Numbered from the stretch's first letter, positions 24,471 to 36,032 are shown. The stretch: 64,000 bases of DNA from Reticulascus tulasneorum (GCA_001557505.1 LSAX01000005.1:3720001-3784000); one strand, 5' to 3'. Numbers and translations are program-made. Notes: generated by a model from the sequence alone, not told the origin.

Positions 24471-25342
24471 CTAGATTCTTCCAACTTCGACAACCGCATA
24501 AGGACCAGCAATACCTGTGTTATTGTTATATCGAGTGCAAACCTCGCTAGTCTGATCTTGGCCGTCGCAGGTGCCAGAGCCTAGGGAGTAGACATTAGAT
24601 CAAATATCTACGCTTCTACTCCTAGGGCAGAGGGGCCACAAACCTTGGGAACACAGGAAGAGGGAGTAAACCCGACGTAGCCAGACTTGCCTTCATCAAC
24701 GGTAAACGTGTATGCCTTGCTGTCTGATATTTCTTCGGTAAAAGTCGATGAGAAACTGATGCCAAGACCAAGAATGTCGGCAAGCCCCAGGTTAGCTTCG
24801 ATTGTGGTCGACCAACTAAGTTCTCGTTTGAGTAATTTGTATGCTGCTCGGTCCCGTAACCAAGCCGCTAACTTGCTGAGTACCCGGGGCCGTTGTGATA
24901 TAATTATGGTTGGCAGGGTCCGCCTTCCAGGAGCCACTCACACATCTTGGTGCTGTTTGACGCGGTACAAGCCCTGTATCTCGATGGTTGGAAACGCGGA
25001 GCCAGGCTGCGTTGTTCCACACTATGCCAGTATTGAACCTGGTAATTGCCCCGGGTTTGACTTCGAATCTTGCTGTGTGCCGACTGCTGCCGGAGGGACG
25101 GTTTTGCCGTCTGGACCAACGAGGTATAAGCCACCACTTCCCGAGGCCCTGGCCTCGATCCTGCCTTTTCCATCGGCGCTTCGCATGGAGAAGAGAGGAC
25201 TTGCCATCAGGTCTCGCTTCGAATTACTCTCCGACATCTTTTGTCTAGCAGGTAGACCCGGCACACCAGCTTTCTGGCAGTCTTGTATGCTACAGCAAAA
25301 CTGCACTATGAAAGAATCGTCAATGGATCGGTCTATAGACAA
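24471..25342 (-). CDS. putative secreted fungal protein, incomplete model
   Basis: I recognise a coding pattern but cannot finish the model. On the minus strand the frame near 25300-25020 reads CCSIQDCQKAGVPGLPARQ, then GSGGLYLVGPDGKTV. After a CATAG (a possible acceptor, or a nonsense codon) comes CGTTQPGSAFPTIEIQGLYR to about 24950, then a GTGAGT intron whose TTAG acceptor gives WSTTIEANLGLADILGLGIS and AYTFTVDEGKSGYVGF. After a further intron comes a Cys-rich end (SGTCDGQDQTSEVCTRYNNN) stopping at 24471. Paired Cys and the absence of membrane segments suggest a small secreted protein, but I found no signal peptide; the true first exon may lie near 25400 or be lost. Exact exon ends are uncertain and the gene may be decaying. 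The function is unknown. Confidence 0.45.
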
Positions 25343-25663
25343 GCCCCGCCACCAGAATCTCGCGGGATAAGCAACTGAATAAGTTTGCCGTTAAGCTAGA
25401 TCGCCGATGACAATAGAACTGGCTCCTAAGTGAACAGGTTCATGAGATCATGTCGAACGTCGAACGAAGGCGAGCGTTGGCCCTGTGATGATGAGCAACT
25501 GGCTAGTATGTTCAATACTGCCCTCGCTCTAATGTTTTTGCTATAAAAGATTGCTAGTCCCGACTCTCTGAAATTGGAATGATAATTACTTCTCATTGCT
25601 ACCGTTAACGTTTTGATATATTCAGACACCATTTAGTCTTTCAAATTCTCAAAAATCCGCCAA

Positions 25664-26197
25664 CATGCATTTACCGCCTTGACTTTGGCCGTTGTTGGCT
25701 TGTTGACTCAGTCTACTTCTACGACTTGGTAGGTAACGTAGAAATAACTCGACTCTACGCAGCCATACAAGATGCCAAAATGTTGACCAACTTTCCTAGG
25801 CTTCTAAAATTCTACGAAAGCGGCTGCCCAAGGCCGGATGTCCTGTTTCCTCCCGTTGTCGGAACGATTTCTGGCGAGGCAGGCCAGGTCCTCGATTGCA
25901 TCTCAAGTGGCTCTTCGCACAATCTCGAGGCCATAAAATTAGAGGGCGATGGAATGGAAGCTTTGCTCCATCCCACATGGAATTGCGCAAATGAAGCAGA
26001 AGCTTTTTACCACGTCGTCTCGGATGGGTGTCGAGTCATTCCAGGCAATGTAAGTCCTAAGCAGTCTTGGAGCAGCAGACATATTATATCAAAGATACTA
26101 ACTTTATTGAAGCCGGTTATTGAGGCAGTCCGAATTCGCCCGAAAGCAGCTTGAAGCGGTGGATGGGCCATCTGTATGCACAAGAGTCAGTTCGTGA
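25664..26197 (+). pseudogene. probable decayed secreted-protein gene
   Basis: A signal-peptide-like stretch (AFTALTLAVVGLLTQSTSTT) starts next to an ATG at 25664 but is out of frame with it by one base, as if codon 2 lost a base. A second frame change near 25730 would be needed to reach the main frame (NVEITRLYAAIQDAKMLTNF onward, with several Cys and DGCRVIPGN). An intron at 26050-26128 has a GTAAGT donor and a perfect ACTAAC branch site, and its last exon ends in frame at 26197 with CTRVSS. The good intron says the gene was real. Either the 5' end is broken by two small deletions or an unseen intron rescues it. The function is unknown. It is divergent from the other putative secreted-protein gene. 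Confidence 0.45.
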
Positions 26198-26889
26198 TCG
26201 AATGTCGGAAATGGTACTCGGACAAAAAACAACTATTCTTGGGACTAAAACTTGAGATACAAGGGGTTACATCAAATTTTCTTGAGGTACATGGATATTT
26301 GCATTCTTTCGGCTGTAAATCGAGGTTTCTTAAGGTAGGTACTTGGATATATGTAGTTCCCGGTTGCAAATCGAGAGCTTGAAATCACAATCAATGAAAC
26401 TACTCGTTTGCGTGTGTAACATGACATCCCCCACCACCTTGACCATTATCACTATGACTAGGCCCAGGCAGAGTAAGTCATTATTAACCTTGTCTTCTAA
26501 ATATGACATTCGCCAGATACAACATCAAGGTTCACTTGACTTGAAAGCCAGTGTGGACTTCCATGGCGAAGGACCTAACATCTTTAATGGCAGAGGGTAA
26601 TTACTATCGCAGAATGATTGCTCCGCATGTAGGATCGCGGAGGGTTCCTAGCATTACACATCCGTGATGGCAATGGACTTAACATAACATCTAAACTAGC
26701 CCATAATAATGACATATTACTGAACAAATGTTGGATGGTTGGGGTTGAGAAGTAATATCCAGCTGCCATTTGCTCCCTCGTACCAAGCACCTTAGCTACA
26801 CGTGGCCCGTAACTCATGATACATTACTCATAACAATAAAACTCGGCAAGAAGTGAGTCTTGCTATCTCAAAGATCAGATAGGTGGTCG
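26198..26889. other. intergenic with a small imperfect tandem duplication
   Basis: At about 26225-26390 the DNA holds two related units of roughly 50-60 bases ending in ctgtaaatcgagg and ttgcaaatcgagag, each preceded by a ggtac-ttggata word. The remainder has no gene that I can support. Confidence 0.4.
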
Positions 26890-27822
26890 CTATGCCAGCA
26901 CTAGGATGCCCTGGGCTCCAAAGGCCTCAGAGCCAAGAGTTGGGGCAAGTATAGATTCGCCCGGAATAGTATCCTCGTCTACGGCGTCGGTCCAGCCCCT
27001 TTCGGGGCCCCAGCGAATCCTGCGCTTGTTTGTAGCGGCTACGTCCAACAGAGTCCGCATCATGGCACCGGTCTTTTTGACACTCGGCCAGGCGTCAAAA
27101 TAGATGGCATCCAAAAGTGGTAACTCGGCGAGAACCTCGCTCAGTAACACTCGACAAAACTCCTCGTAGAAGCCATCCGCACGACGGAAGCCATTAAAGA
27201 CTCCATCGCTAGGGTCACACTCAGTGAAAATCGTGAGTTTTCGAACGCTAATGCAGTCACGCAGACCTAAGGCGGCGTTGACAATCCAACCCCGAGGCGG
27301 TTTGCTCCAACCGGGACCCAGACGCAGCTCCAGTGATGATATAGTGGCCCGCTGGGGTTGGGTTAGTCGCGCGAGCAGCGGCTTCTTCGTCTTGAAAAAC
27401 CGGCCAGGGTGCGTGGGGAAAATCCGGAAGGTACGGGTACTGTAAAAGTAGTGTGAAGCCTCGGTGTAGACCGTTCGGCACGCCCGCAGAATCCCCAACT
27501 TCTTATGTATTCGTTTGTGGTTGTCAGGATCTAGGTCTACAGCACCTCCACCATTGGTAAAGTAAAACCCGTAAATTTTGAGCCGCAATTCCGAGGGAAG
27601 CGACAGAAAAGCAAACGGCTTAGGCTTGGCGGGCCTTGTTGGCTTTGTTTGCAAGGAGTGCAAGCTCAGGGAGCTGATGGGAATGGTATTAACGTCTGCT
27701 TCATTCTCGGACGAATAAGTGGACGGATAGGCAGAACTGAGGGGTGTTGTTCGATTTGAAGGTATCGGAGTAGGGACAAGCGAGGCGCCGATGGCGCGAG
27801 AGCCTTTGGCTCTTCGAGGCAT
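26890..27822 (-). CDS. uncharacterised F-box/2EXR-like protein
   Basis: A single exon of 310 residues from MPRRAKGS; the frame is open further upstream to 28182, but that part is low in coding character and overlaps the promoter, with a TATAAA on this strand about 80 bases upstream of the chosen ATG. After a disordered basic and Ser-rich 60-residue head, the motif FAFLSLPSELRLKIYGFYF is the helix-turn start of F-box-like or 2EXR domains seen in many fungal proteins, followed by KKLGILRACRTVYTEASHYFY. The rest has helix-rich sequence with LTIFTECDPSDGV, as in proteins of this large uncharacterised family. It may recruit a ubiquitin ligase, but no Skp1 contact residues can be judged. It is divergent from TIM50 across about 740 bases. 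Confidence 0.65.
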   Translation of the reverse strand: MPRRAKGSRAIGASLVPTPIPSNRTTPLSSAYPSTYSSENEADVNTIPISSLSLHSLQTKPTRPAKPKPFAFLSLPSELRLKIYGFYFTNGGGAVDLDPDNHKRIHKKLGILRACRTVYTEASHYFYSTRTFRIFPTHPGRFFKTKKPLLARLTQPQRATISSLELRLGPGWSKPPRGWIVNAALGLRDCISVRKLTIFTECDPSDGVFNGFRRADGFYEEFCRVLLSEVLAELPLLDAIYFDAWPSVKKTGAMMRTLLDVAATNKRRIRWGPERGWTDAVDEDTIPGESILAPTLGSEAFGAQGILVLA

Positions 27823-28562
27823 TGCTGGCGTTGATGTCGTGGAGTGAAGGTTCTCGGTCTTGTGTGGCCGTGTGCGTCGTACAAATGGCTGTAGCGAGTT
27901 TATAAAAAGAAACACTCTCTGCGTGGCTAGCGAGGTAGTGCGTGTTTGTTGATGTGATTTTTGAGGCCTTCGAAGACGGCTGGCATCACAGAGGGTGGTC
28001 CCATCGTGAAAAGTCTCAGCAGACGGGGACCACCCTCTTAGGATGCAGCACTCGCAACAGCCATCGTGTCTATTAGGTGGGGTTGTTGGAAATGACAGAC
28101 AGTATACTGAGGGGAAGTTGCTTTCATGTGAATACTCAAAATTGCCGATGGTGACAACGGGAGAAGGTGGCAATGGATGCATTGAAACTCTGAGGTGAGG
28201 GGCAAGACGGGAGAAGCTAGATAAGGCACGTGAGTTTCTAGCAGCCCGCTGTCCAGTGACTAAGCCAGAACCACACGGCCAATCGTTGGCACGAGCAAAT
28301 CATTGGCGCGAGTATATCAGATGACCTCATCGGCGATGTGTGCAAATGTGCTACTCCGCACTGTAAACACGACTTGTCGGTTAATCTTCGGCAGGGAAGC
28401 TTGACCATTCTCAGAAATTTCTCGACTCAATTGTCCCTTCGCCTTACGATGATCCGACGGTGGACGCAGTTCGCCTTTTGTTCTCGACACGCACTACACT
28501 TTCGGTAGATATAGGCCAGCATATCTTCCTTCGCATAACTTGTCGAGCTCGGCCAATCCGCC
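27823..28562. other. divergent promoter region, F-box-like gene and TIM50
   Basis: Both promoters lie in these 740 bases. The sequence tttataaaaag at about 27898, read on the minus strand as TATAAA, suits the minus-strand gene. An upstream open frame on the minus strand continues here but shows no domain. Confidence 0.5.
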
Positions 28563-30332
28563 ATGTTGTCGAGGGTGGCCCGTGTCGCGCGCTTGCAGCC
28601 TTCCGCGGCTCGTTTGGCTCGCCTCGACGCCAGCCCAATATTCCGATCGCAGCTTGTCTTTGCATCATGGAGCCGTGGGTATGCAAGGGATCATAAAGCC
28701 AAGCCTCCTCGTTCAGGAAAGCCGAGCGAACAATATAGGTCTCCAGACATTTCCTACCAAAAAGTGCCATCGCCATCATCGGCTTCTACCGGCTCCTTCA
28801 AACACTCAGACGCAACAACTTCCCCGAAGCGTGTTGACTCGCAGACCACGCCGACGCCTTATGTACAAGGCGGCAAGACTTCTCCCTCCGATAGCGAAAA
28901 TGGGAAAGTCGATAGCGACCAACCGCCTTCAGGCTCCGGCGATGGCGCAAAAGGGCCAGGCGACCCCATGGCCTCCCTCCCCGATCTCACGAAAGGCATA
29001 CCGTCCACATTGGCATACGAGATGGCCGGTGCTACGAGCCGCTCAGCCCTGAGTGAAATTTCAGAAGCAGAGGCGGCGGCGGGTGGTGGAGGTCGGGGTC
29101 GTGGCGAGTTGCCCGCTTCCGCGTATATATCCTCGACGGAACGGCGACGCCAAAACCTCGCCAACCGCATGTTCTTTGCGTTCATTGCCTTGACGGCCGG
29201 TGGTATTGTGTACTTGGGCCGAAATTGGGATGAATATGAGGAAGCAAGGCATCTTGATGCCCCGAACGGCTGGGGTCTTGGGCTGTGGTGGAATCGAGCC
29301 ATGACGCGGACGCGAGAAGTTTTGACGTACTATCATGAGCCCGCATTCGACAAGCTCCTGCCCGATACTGACCCGTCGTTCGAGCGACCTTATACCTTGT
29401 GCATCAGCCTCGAGGACATGCTCGTCCATAGCGAGTGGACCCGGGAGCACGGATGGAGGGTGGCGAAGCGACCGGGCGCTGATTATTTCTTGCGCTATCT
29501 TAGCCAGTATTACGAGCTCGTGCTATTTACGACTGTGCCGTTCGCGTTTGGCGAACCGCTCGTGCGCAAGCTGGACCCCTACCGGTTCATTATGTGGCCC
29601 TTATACCGAGAGGCAACCAAGTTCACCGATGGTGAAATAGTCAAGGTACGCCGCGCATGCGAAAGTGTGTTCCCCAGTATAGTGTAGGTGCTGACATTGC
29701 AGGACCTCTCCTATCTCAACCGGGACCTATCGAAAGTCATCATCATCGACACGAATGCAGCGCACGTGCGAAACCAGCCGGAGAATGCCATTGTCCTACC
29801 GAAGTGGGAAGGCGACGCGAAAGACAAGGAGCTTGTTGGCCTGATACCCTTTCTCGAGTACATCCATACCATGCAATACGGCGACGTACGAAAGGTGCTA
29901 AAGTCGTTTGAGGGCAAGCATATCCCCACCGAATTTGCACGCCGTGAGGCGATAGCACGCGCCGAGTTTCAGAAGCAGCTCGGCGAGAAAGGAGGCAGGA
30001 AAAGCGCGCCTTCTGGTATGGGCCTCCTTGGGAATATGCTGGGCCTCAAGCCCTCCAACATGAGCATCATGGTGTCGCCCGACGGCGAGCCGAACCCAAG
30101 CGAAGCGTTCGCCCAAGGTAAGATGCTACAAGATATTGCCCGGGAACGCGGGCAGCGAAACTACGAGCTCCTGGAACGAGAGATTCGGGAGAACGGGGAG
30201 AAATGGCTTAAGGAGGAGGCTGCGCTAATGGAGAAGGCGAATCAAGAGGCCAAAGACAGCATGATGAGCTCCTTCGCTGGCATGTTTGTATCACCAATAA
30301 AGAAGGACAGCGAGGAAGGCGACAAGAAATAA
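28563..30332 (+). CDS. TIM50: mitochondrial import inner membrane translocase subunit Tim50
   Basis: Two exons (28563-29645 and 29703-30332) with a 57-bp intron give 570 residues. The start MLSRVARVARLQPSAARLAR is an amphipathic, Arg-rich mitochondrial presequence. A Ser/Pro/Gly-rich disordered region runs to about residue 190, then one membrane helix (MFFAFIALTAGGIVYLG), then the FCP1-like phosphatase domain of Tim50: YTLCISLEDMLVHSEW, KRPGADYFLRYLSQYYELV, DPYRFIMWPLYRE and VIIIDTNAAHVRNQPENAI. The canonical phosphatase DXDXT appears as SLEDM, so the domain should be catalytically dead, as in other fungal Tim50. Tim50 is the receptor that passes presequence proteins from the outer membrane to Tim23. 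The coiled C-terminal 90 residues are rich in Glu and Lys. Confidence 0.93.
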
Positions 30333-30789
30333 ATCTCTTGGGGACCGCGTGGGATTGCGGTATACTGAGCCAGGGGTTCTTCACCACCCGCGCGAGCAGC
30401 ACATCCACAAATTTCTCTCCTCTGATAATATCTTGTACGCTAAGTTTGGGTGGGGCTGGCATGGACTGCATATAGACTTCTTGTGCTGGGTCTGCGCATT
30501 TGAACAGATGTTCCTTGTATGATAGATTTCTCAGACAACCAGATCTAATGATAGCTGGCACTAATGTCAACGTATTTTGACAACAGATCTGGTGTTGAAA
30601 GCACTACAGGAGCAGCCAACAGCCTGCTAGGGCGTGTCTGCAAGCCGATGGGACCAAGTACTAATCCAGGAGTGTGCTCATCTCAACGACGATCCTTGGT
30701 AGTCTAGACTAGGTTCACTGCTCGTTATCTGACTCCGCATCAACTTCCATCTCTCAATCAGAACTGTGCAACTTCGCAGTTTGCCAGTG
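30333..30789. other. convergent spacer, no gene seen
   Basis: Between the TIM50 3' end and the 3' end of a small secreted-protein gene. An open frame at 30208-30570 on the minus strand overlaps the TIM50 end and has no motif. Nothing else is supported. Confidence 0.45.
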
Positions 30790-31086
30790 TTAGTCCTGCT
30801 CGCCTCGGCAAGCCTCGCAGACGGGGTTGGTCACACATTGAAACCATCTTTGAGGGTTAGCACCTGAACGAATACGGCAGGGTGTACGAGAAACTTACTC
30901 CATGAACCCCCCTTTCACTCTCTTACAATCGCAATAGTCTGGGCATTTCGAAGGTCCAGAGTCGGATGCCGCTGATTCAAGTACCTGCGTCGCACTGGCT
31001 GATGTCTCAAAGTGGGCGAAGGGAGTGACTGGCACGGCAGCACACCAAGAGACAACAATGAAGGGGATGAATGTCGAAATGCGCAT
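30790..31086 (-). CDS. small secreted cysteine-rich protein
   Basis: Two exons (31086-30899, 30847-30790, intron of 51 bases with GTAAGT, a GCTAAC branch site and CAAAG acceptor) give 81 residues. The ATG at 31086 is chosen because it begins a signal peptide (MRISTFIPFIVVSWCAAVPV) and because a TATA-like box lies about 80 bases upstream. The mature part has six Cys: KCPDYCDCKR, then FQCV, VCEACRG at the end. Small size, secretion and three likely disulphides suit a secreted effector-like or antimicrobial-type protein, but I do not recognise a family. It lies alone between TIM50 and an intergenic stretch of over 1 kb. Confidence 0.75.
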
Positions 31087-32251
31087 CTTTGTAGAATTGT
31101 AGGCGTTTGGTCTGCCGGCGGCGTAGCTTTCTAAGAGGAACAACTAAGGCTGACCTGTGAGGAGTTTATATTGGTGATGTCGATCGATGACCGAAACCAA
31201 CCGGCGAGGAGTTGGTTCCGTATATACTTCGACACTTCAGCTGACTTTCAAGTCTCTCAGTTGAGTAGCGAGCTCTCTCACTGAGTACATAAAGCGCGAT
31301 AGGTTCCTAATCGTGGTGCCCTCTGCTACCAGTGCCTGGCAAATACGAAGGGCGTACTTGTGGAATGCATGACACCCACGAGGGCGGACACAAGGTGATA
31401 ACCCCGGATGCGGGTGAAACCCGTGCGGGTCTTCACCCTCCATTTCACTAACCGGGATGGTAAGATAGATGTGAGCCTTTCAGTTACCACAGGTGACTGA
31501 AGATGTCACGGGTTTACAACAAACTTCTCCCGAAGCTGTCCAACTACGAACAGTTCATCTCTTCACCTCCCTGTGTTGGTTGACACGACGGCGTAGGGAC
31601 GACTTGAATAGTTTCTTGTTTGCTGATATGTGTCTATAGGCCAACTGCCGCTGCGGAGATGTGTTGCTTCAACCATCTGGTACGACCGTGCTAGCGTCGC
31701 ACGCTGTCTTTCCGCTTTGCAAGACCTCGGAAGACGGAGAAGTGACGGGTATTTTACCCTGTCCGACAACGGCAGAGCGCATGGATTACCGAGCTTCTAT
31801 AAAACCTGGCCAGGAAGTAGATGAAGACCGTACGCATCCGGAGCAATAGTCAGATGCTGATCGGTAAACCTCCCACATTGTGACTGAGTATCCGACTATG
31901 GAGAGGCCCTTAATGTACACTTACCTTTACCTTAGAACATGTTTGGTGAACTCTGCCAGGAGACATAAGTTTTGTGTTCCAAGACGCACGCGACGAATAG
32001 AATCCTCGGCTTTCGAATCATCATTGTAGGACACAGTGGTCATTCATGGTGTGAGCACGACGGCTAGCGCTTACGGAGCAGCAGGATGGAATGCAAAAAG
32101 GGGTGGGTAAACTGTTCATGGGAAGTCGATCTGAGGGACATCTAGGCCGCCATGACGATTTTGTGACATAACCACCTCTCTCAGGCACTGCAGGTCCAGG
32201 TATCCATTCGATTGATATCTGCTCTAAAATAATTGCCAGCTCAGCTCGACG
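31087..32251. other. intergenic, no gene seen
   Basis: Over 1 kb upstream of the small secreted-protein gene and downstream of the PDI gene. Short open frames (31237-31443, 31563-31849) have no recognisable motif. Confidence 0.45.
31162..31174 (-). promoter_or_regulatory. TATA-like box
   Basis: Read on the minus strand the sequence is caatataaac, 75-85 bases upstream of the ATG at 31086, a normal TATA position for a fungal gene with a short leader. Confidence 0.5.
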
Positions 32252-33762
32252 TTATAGCTCCTCATGCTCGGTGGGTGCCGCAGTCTGCTCCTCGACTGGA
32301 GGTTGGATCTCGGGTTCTGCTGCAGATTCGGAGACTGGCTCCTCTGGTACAGGTACGGATTCTTCTTGAATGGCTTCGGGTTCCACCACCAAGCCGGCAG
32401 GTAGCTTCTTTTTGATGCCCTCACTTAGCCGAATGGCATCAATCCAACTCTCCACGCTTTCCATGGCAAAGTCGCCTTCATAGTGTCTCCACCAACCTCG
32501 CTTAGCGTTGAGCGCAACGATCTCGACCTCCCCCGCTAATTGGAGGCTCTCAACGACTGAGGCGGCACCAGCGTTTTCACTAGGAACGGCATAGAAGGGA
32601 AAGAGATGACGCTTGCCCTGGGCATGCTTAAAAGAAAGCTCGGCCAGCGTTGTGAGTGCTTTTTCGGCCACGTCGTTCTGCGTAGCCGGGACGAACGCGA
32701 GCACGCATGTGGTCGATTTGGAACTCAAGCATTCCTTCTGAAGCTTATCTGGACTGTTGAGCGAAGGAATGGGTGGAGCCGAATTCACGACAACAGGAGC
32801 AGTCTGCTGCTCAGCGATGGGCTCTGCCGACGCCTCTTCGGTAGGGGCAGACTCAGGACTCGGGGTGCTCGCCTTGGTGGACGTTGAAGTTTTGCTCTTC
32901 TCGGCCTTCTTTTCCTTCTTTTCTTTCTTACCTGCTGGTGGCGCGGGATCAGGGTTAGGTGAGCCTGCCTGAGAGAGGAACGTCACCATGGGCCCTTTCT
33001 TGAGCTCTCCATCATACACAACGGCATCTTTATCGCCGCCAGGGAGGAGGATGAGCGTGGGGAAGTTGGAGATGCCAAACAAGTCAACCGTCTTCTTCTC
33101 CTTGTTTCGCACTTGCCCGACGGCAACGACGTCCAAAAAATCGATAGCGAGACTTCGCAGCAGAGCGCTAGTCGTGCCTTTGTCGGTGAACAGTATCGCC
33201 TTGGCCGTCTCATTCTTGTTGTCAAGGAAAGAGTCGATGTCCTTGTCCGTGACCTTAGCAACATGATTGTTGATCTTGCTAACAACAGCTTCAACGATTC
33301 CCGTTGCCGTCCGCGCGCCCTGGTAGTCTTCTACAACGGGCTTCCCGCCTTTCTTTCCTGGCCGAACAATCTTCAGCGTGGGGAATCCCTTGATTCCCAT
33401 TCCTCCACAGAATGGCTTGTTCGCATCCTCGTCACAGTCCATGGCGGCCACCTTGGCCAAGCCATCGAGGTTTCGGGCAGCCTTCTCGTAGGCGGGCTGG
33501 AGGCTTTGGCAGTGTCCGCACCATGGTGCGTAGAACTCGACAATCTTGGCTCTGGTCAGCGGGCCAGAAAGTCACGATACACGCGAGTGGAAGGGTGGGA
33601 GAAGCGTACAGAGGTGTAATTAGATTTTGCAATGAGGCGCTCATAGTTCTTGCCATCGACTTGGATGACAGGCGAGCTCTTTGTATAGAGACCAGCGTGT
33701 GCCGTAGGCAATGCCGCCAGGACAGCGACACCTGCCGCAATGAGATTGGTGGGGTGGTGCAT
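32252..33762 (-). CDS. protein disulfide isomerase, P5/Mpd1-like
   Basis: Two exons (33762-33610 and 33544-32252) give 481 residues. The start [20 protein letters not shown] is a signal peptide ending near AHAGLY. The acceptor GCCAAG was chosen because it restores [16 protein letters not shown], the thioredoxin active site CGHC. A cis-Pro motif ([10 protein letters not shown]) follows. A second, inactive thioredoxin fold runs from about residue 165 with [15 protein letters not shown], without a CXXC. Next come a Lys-rich linker, a region of Ser/Thr/Ala-Pro repeats and a third globular part. The C-terminus is TEHEEL; HEEL resembles the HDEL retrieval signal and should hold it in the ER lumen. 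It makes and rearranges disulphides in secretory proteins. It is divergent from VTA1 through a 617-base spacer. Confidence 0.88.
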
Positions 33763-34379
33763 CGTTGAATTGGTTAAGGGGAACAGTGGAAGTGGAATGT
33801 TGCTCAATCGGGACTATTCATGAATGATGCAAGTGCATAACAAGATGGCAAACCGGAAGAGAGAGACAGAGATCTGGCCATATATGGCTGGAAAAGAGAG
33901 GTGGAAGAGGTCAGCTTAGGTAGTGAAATGTGGTTAGTTGGCATCTTGCTGTTTTTGGCAAAAGGCCACCGTGGAACATAAGTTAATAGGTACGGGGCCA
34001 CCTGAGGTGACCCCTCGTAGCATATTAAGCGGCATTACAGAGCATTCGCACGGGCCATCCCAGGTAGCTTAAGCCACTGTGGCTCGAGCTATTTTACTAC
34101 CTACGGTAAGGTAAGGTAAAGTTGCCTGGGCTAGCTACCTTAGGTACCTCTTATTGATGTAAGGTACCTAGGTACTTACCCTTTTGTTACCCTGCGTGGC
34201 GGGGTCAGCCTGACAGAGTTCAGCCTTTCCGTGGCTCGGGACGTCCCAGTCGAACCGCAATCCGTCGTCGTCGCTAACTTGAAGGAAATACATCTGCTGT
34301 CGAGAACTCCCCACCAACACTCCAATTCTTTTCTTGCGGAACCCAACCACTCAATCTCCTTCCCTACCTTTTCAGGAAC
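33763..34379. other. divergent promoter region of PDI and VTA1 genes
   Basis: A dense AGGTACCT/CCTTAGGTACC cluster runs from about 34090 to 34180 (ggtaaggtaaggtaaag, ccttaggtacctc, ggtacctaggtactta). It lies about 200 bases from the VTA1 start. Confidence 0.55.
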
Positions 34380-35737
34380 ATGGCGGAAGCCATTCCTGCT
34401 GGTTTGCGCCAACCTGAAATCACGAGATACATCAACCGAGCAAACCAGCTGCAGCAGTTCAAACCCGCCATCGCCTACTGGTGTATGTGCCTGATTCCCC
34501 AAACTCTCGGATGACTTTTTAACCTGTTGGCAGGCGAATACTGGGTCGTTAACCAAATACTTGCAAAACAGCTACACAACGTTGACGATGACTGCCTCAC
34601 GTACACCATGAATCTGATGGACAAGCTCGAGCGGGTAAGCCGAAATTGCTGAGCACAGTCGCGCCCGCGATCTGACGTCCTCTGGTGCTAGACGAAATCG
34701 GAACATGCCACGGACGATGCCATCATGGACGATGCGGCTGGCCAAGCCTACGTTGAGCAGTTTGCCCAAGAGACTCTCGACCGAGCCGAGAAGGTCGTTC
34801 GCGCAAACCGGGTAACTAGGTACGAAGCTGTCCAAGAATGTTATCACCTCGGCGCGTACTAACGATGGTGTTGCGCAGAAAAACGGCAGATACCTTCGAC
34901 GCCGCCGCAACCTTCTTTCTCCTCACAAGCATATGGGGTCAGCCCGACGAGGAAGCACAGCAGAAGATCAAATACGCGAAATGGAACGCGATGAGAATAT
35001 TCAAGGCTGTCAAGGAAGGAAAGGATCCTAACGAGTCGAACCCGAAGCGCGATGATAGAGAGCAGGACCCAGTCATGCCGGCATTGGACCCCAACGATCC
35101 CGACGTACGGAAACTTGCTGCTGGCCCGAAGCCAGTGTCCGTAGAAGACGAGCCCGAGGTTGAGTTCTATACACAGGCAACCCACGCACCTGCCTCAGCA
35201 TCTCCGGCGGGGTCTACCGGCCATCCTGGTCCTCCAGAAACGACCGGCTTGCCTCTGCGTTCTCCCCTAGAAGCGCAAACGCAGGGCTACTTTGACCCCC
35301 CAGAACAGTTCCCTCCATCGCCCCTAAGCCAGAGCGGAGCGCCGGACCCGACCGCACATCCAGACCTCCACCCATCGATGCCATCACCATCCGCACCATC
35401 GCCGTTCTCGTCTACTGGTGGACCCCCAATTACCCCCACAATCCCACAAACCTGGCAGCCGGATCCAACACCGCAGCACGACAAGACACGAACCACCGCG
35501 CCGCAAATTTACGCCAGTTCGCCTGTCCCAGCCCAGTCTCCTGCCGCTCCAGCCGCGGTTCAACCGTGGCAACCCTCACATAGTCACGAGGCTGGAACTT
35601 TTTCCCGCGACGACAGAGACATAGCAAACGCTCAGAAGCATGCGAAGTGGGCGATTTCCGCCCTGAATTTCGAGGATGTACCGACGGCAGTGAAAGAGCT
35701 TCGGAACGCGCTCGCAGCCTTGCGGGCGAACCCTTGA
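34380..35737 (+). CDS. VTA1: ESCRT regulator Vta1
   Basis: Four exons (34380-34482, 34534-34634, 34692-34819, 34879-35737) give 396 residues. The first donor is taken as GTATGT inside TGG-T so that the splice gives AIAYWCEYWVVNQIL, a Vta1 hallmark. The N-terminal MIT-like helices (about 1-160) bind ESCRT-III proteins. A Pro/Ser-rich linker of about 150 residues follows, and the C-terminal helices (NAQKHAKWAISALNFEDVPT, then AVKELRNALAALRANP) form the dimerising VSL domain that binds the AAA ATPase Vps4 and stimulates it. The protein acts on endosomes in multivesicular-body formation. The size and domain order match yeast Vta1. Confidence 0.9.
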
Positions 35738-36032
35738 TTGGCGATGTGACGGGCAATATGACCTAGTAAATTAAGTGTCATATCACATAGGCTCCCGCAA
35801 TGTGTTCATGGTGAGAAGGGTAACCGATCTACTGTATAGTCGTTAAATACCTCTATGTTTTACCACGCTGTTCTTTGTTCCCACCTTGACATAATTTCTT
35901 TCGTCACGACCTTTCAAGTCCTCCTATCGAAGGTTATCAGTACAATCATAATCGAGGGTTCCAAGCCACAAACTTGTCGCGATTGTTATCTTGATCAGGG
36001 CTTGTGAGGCTCGGGCGAGCACCTGAATAACT

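Noticed and set aside
27823..28182. Upstream extension of the F-box-like frame
   Set aside because: A TATAAA on the same strand lies in it and the composition is not coding-like.
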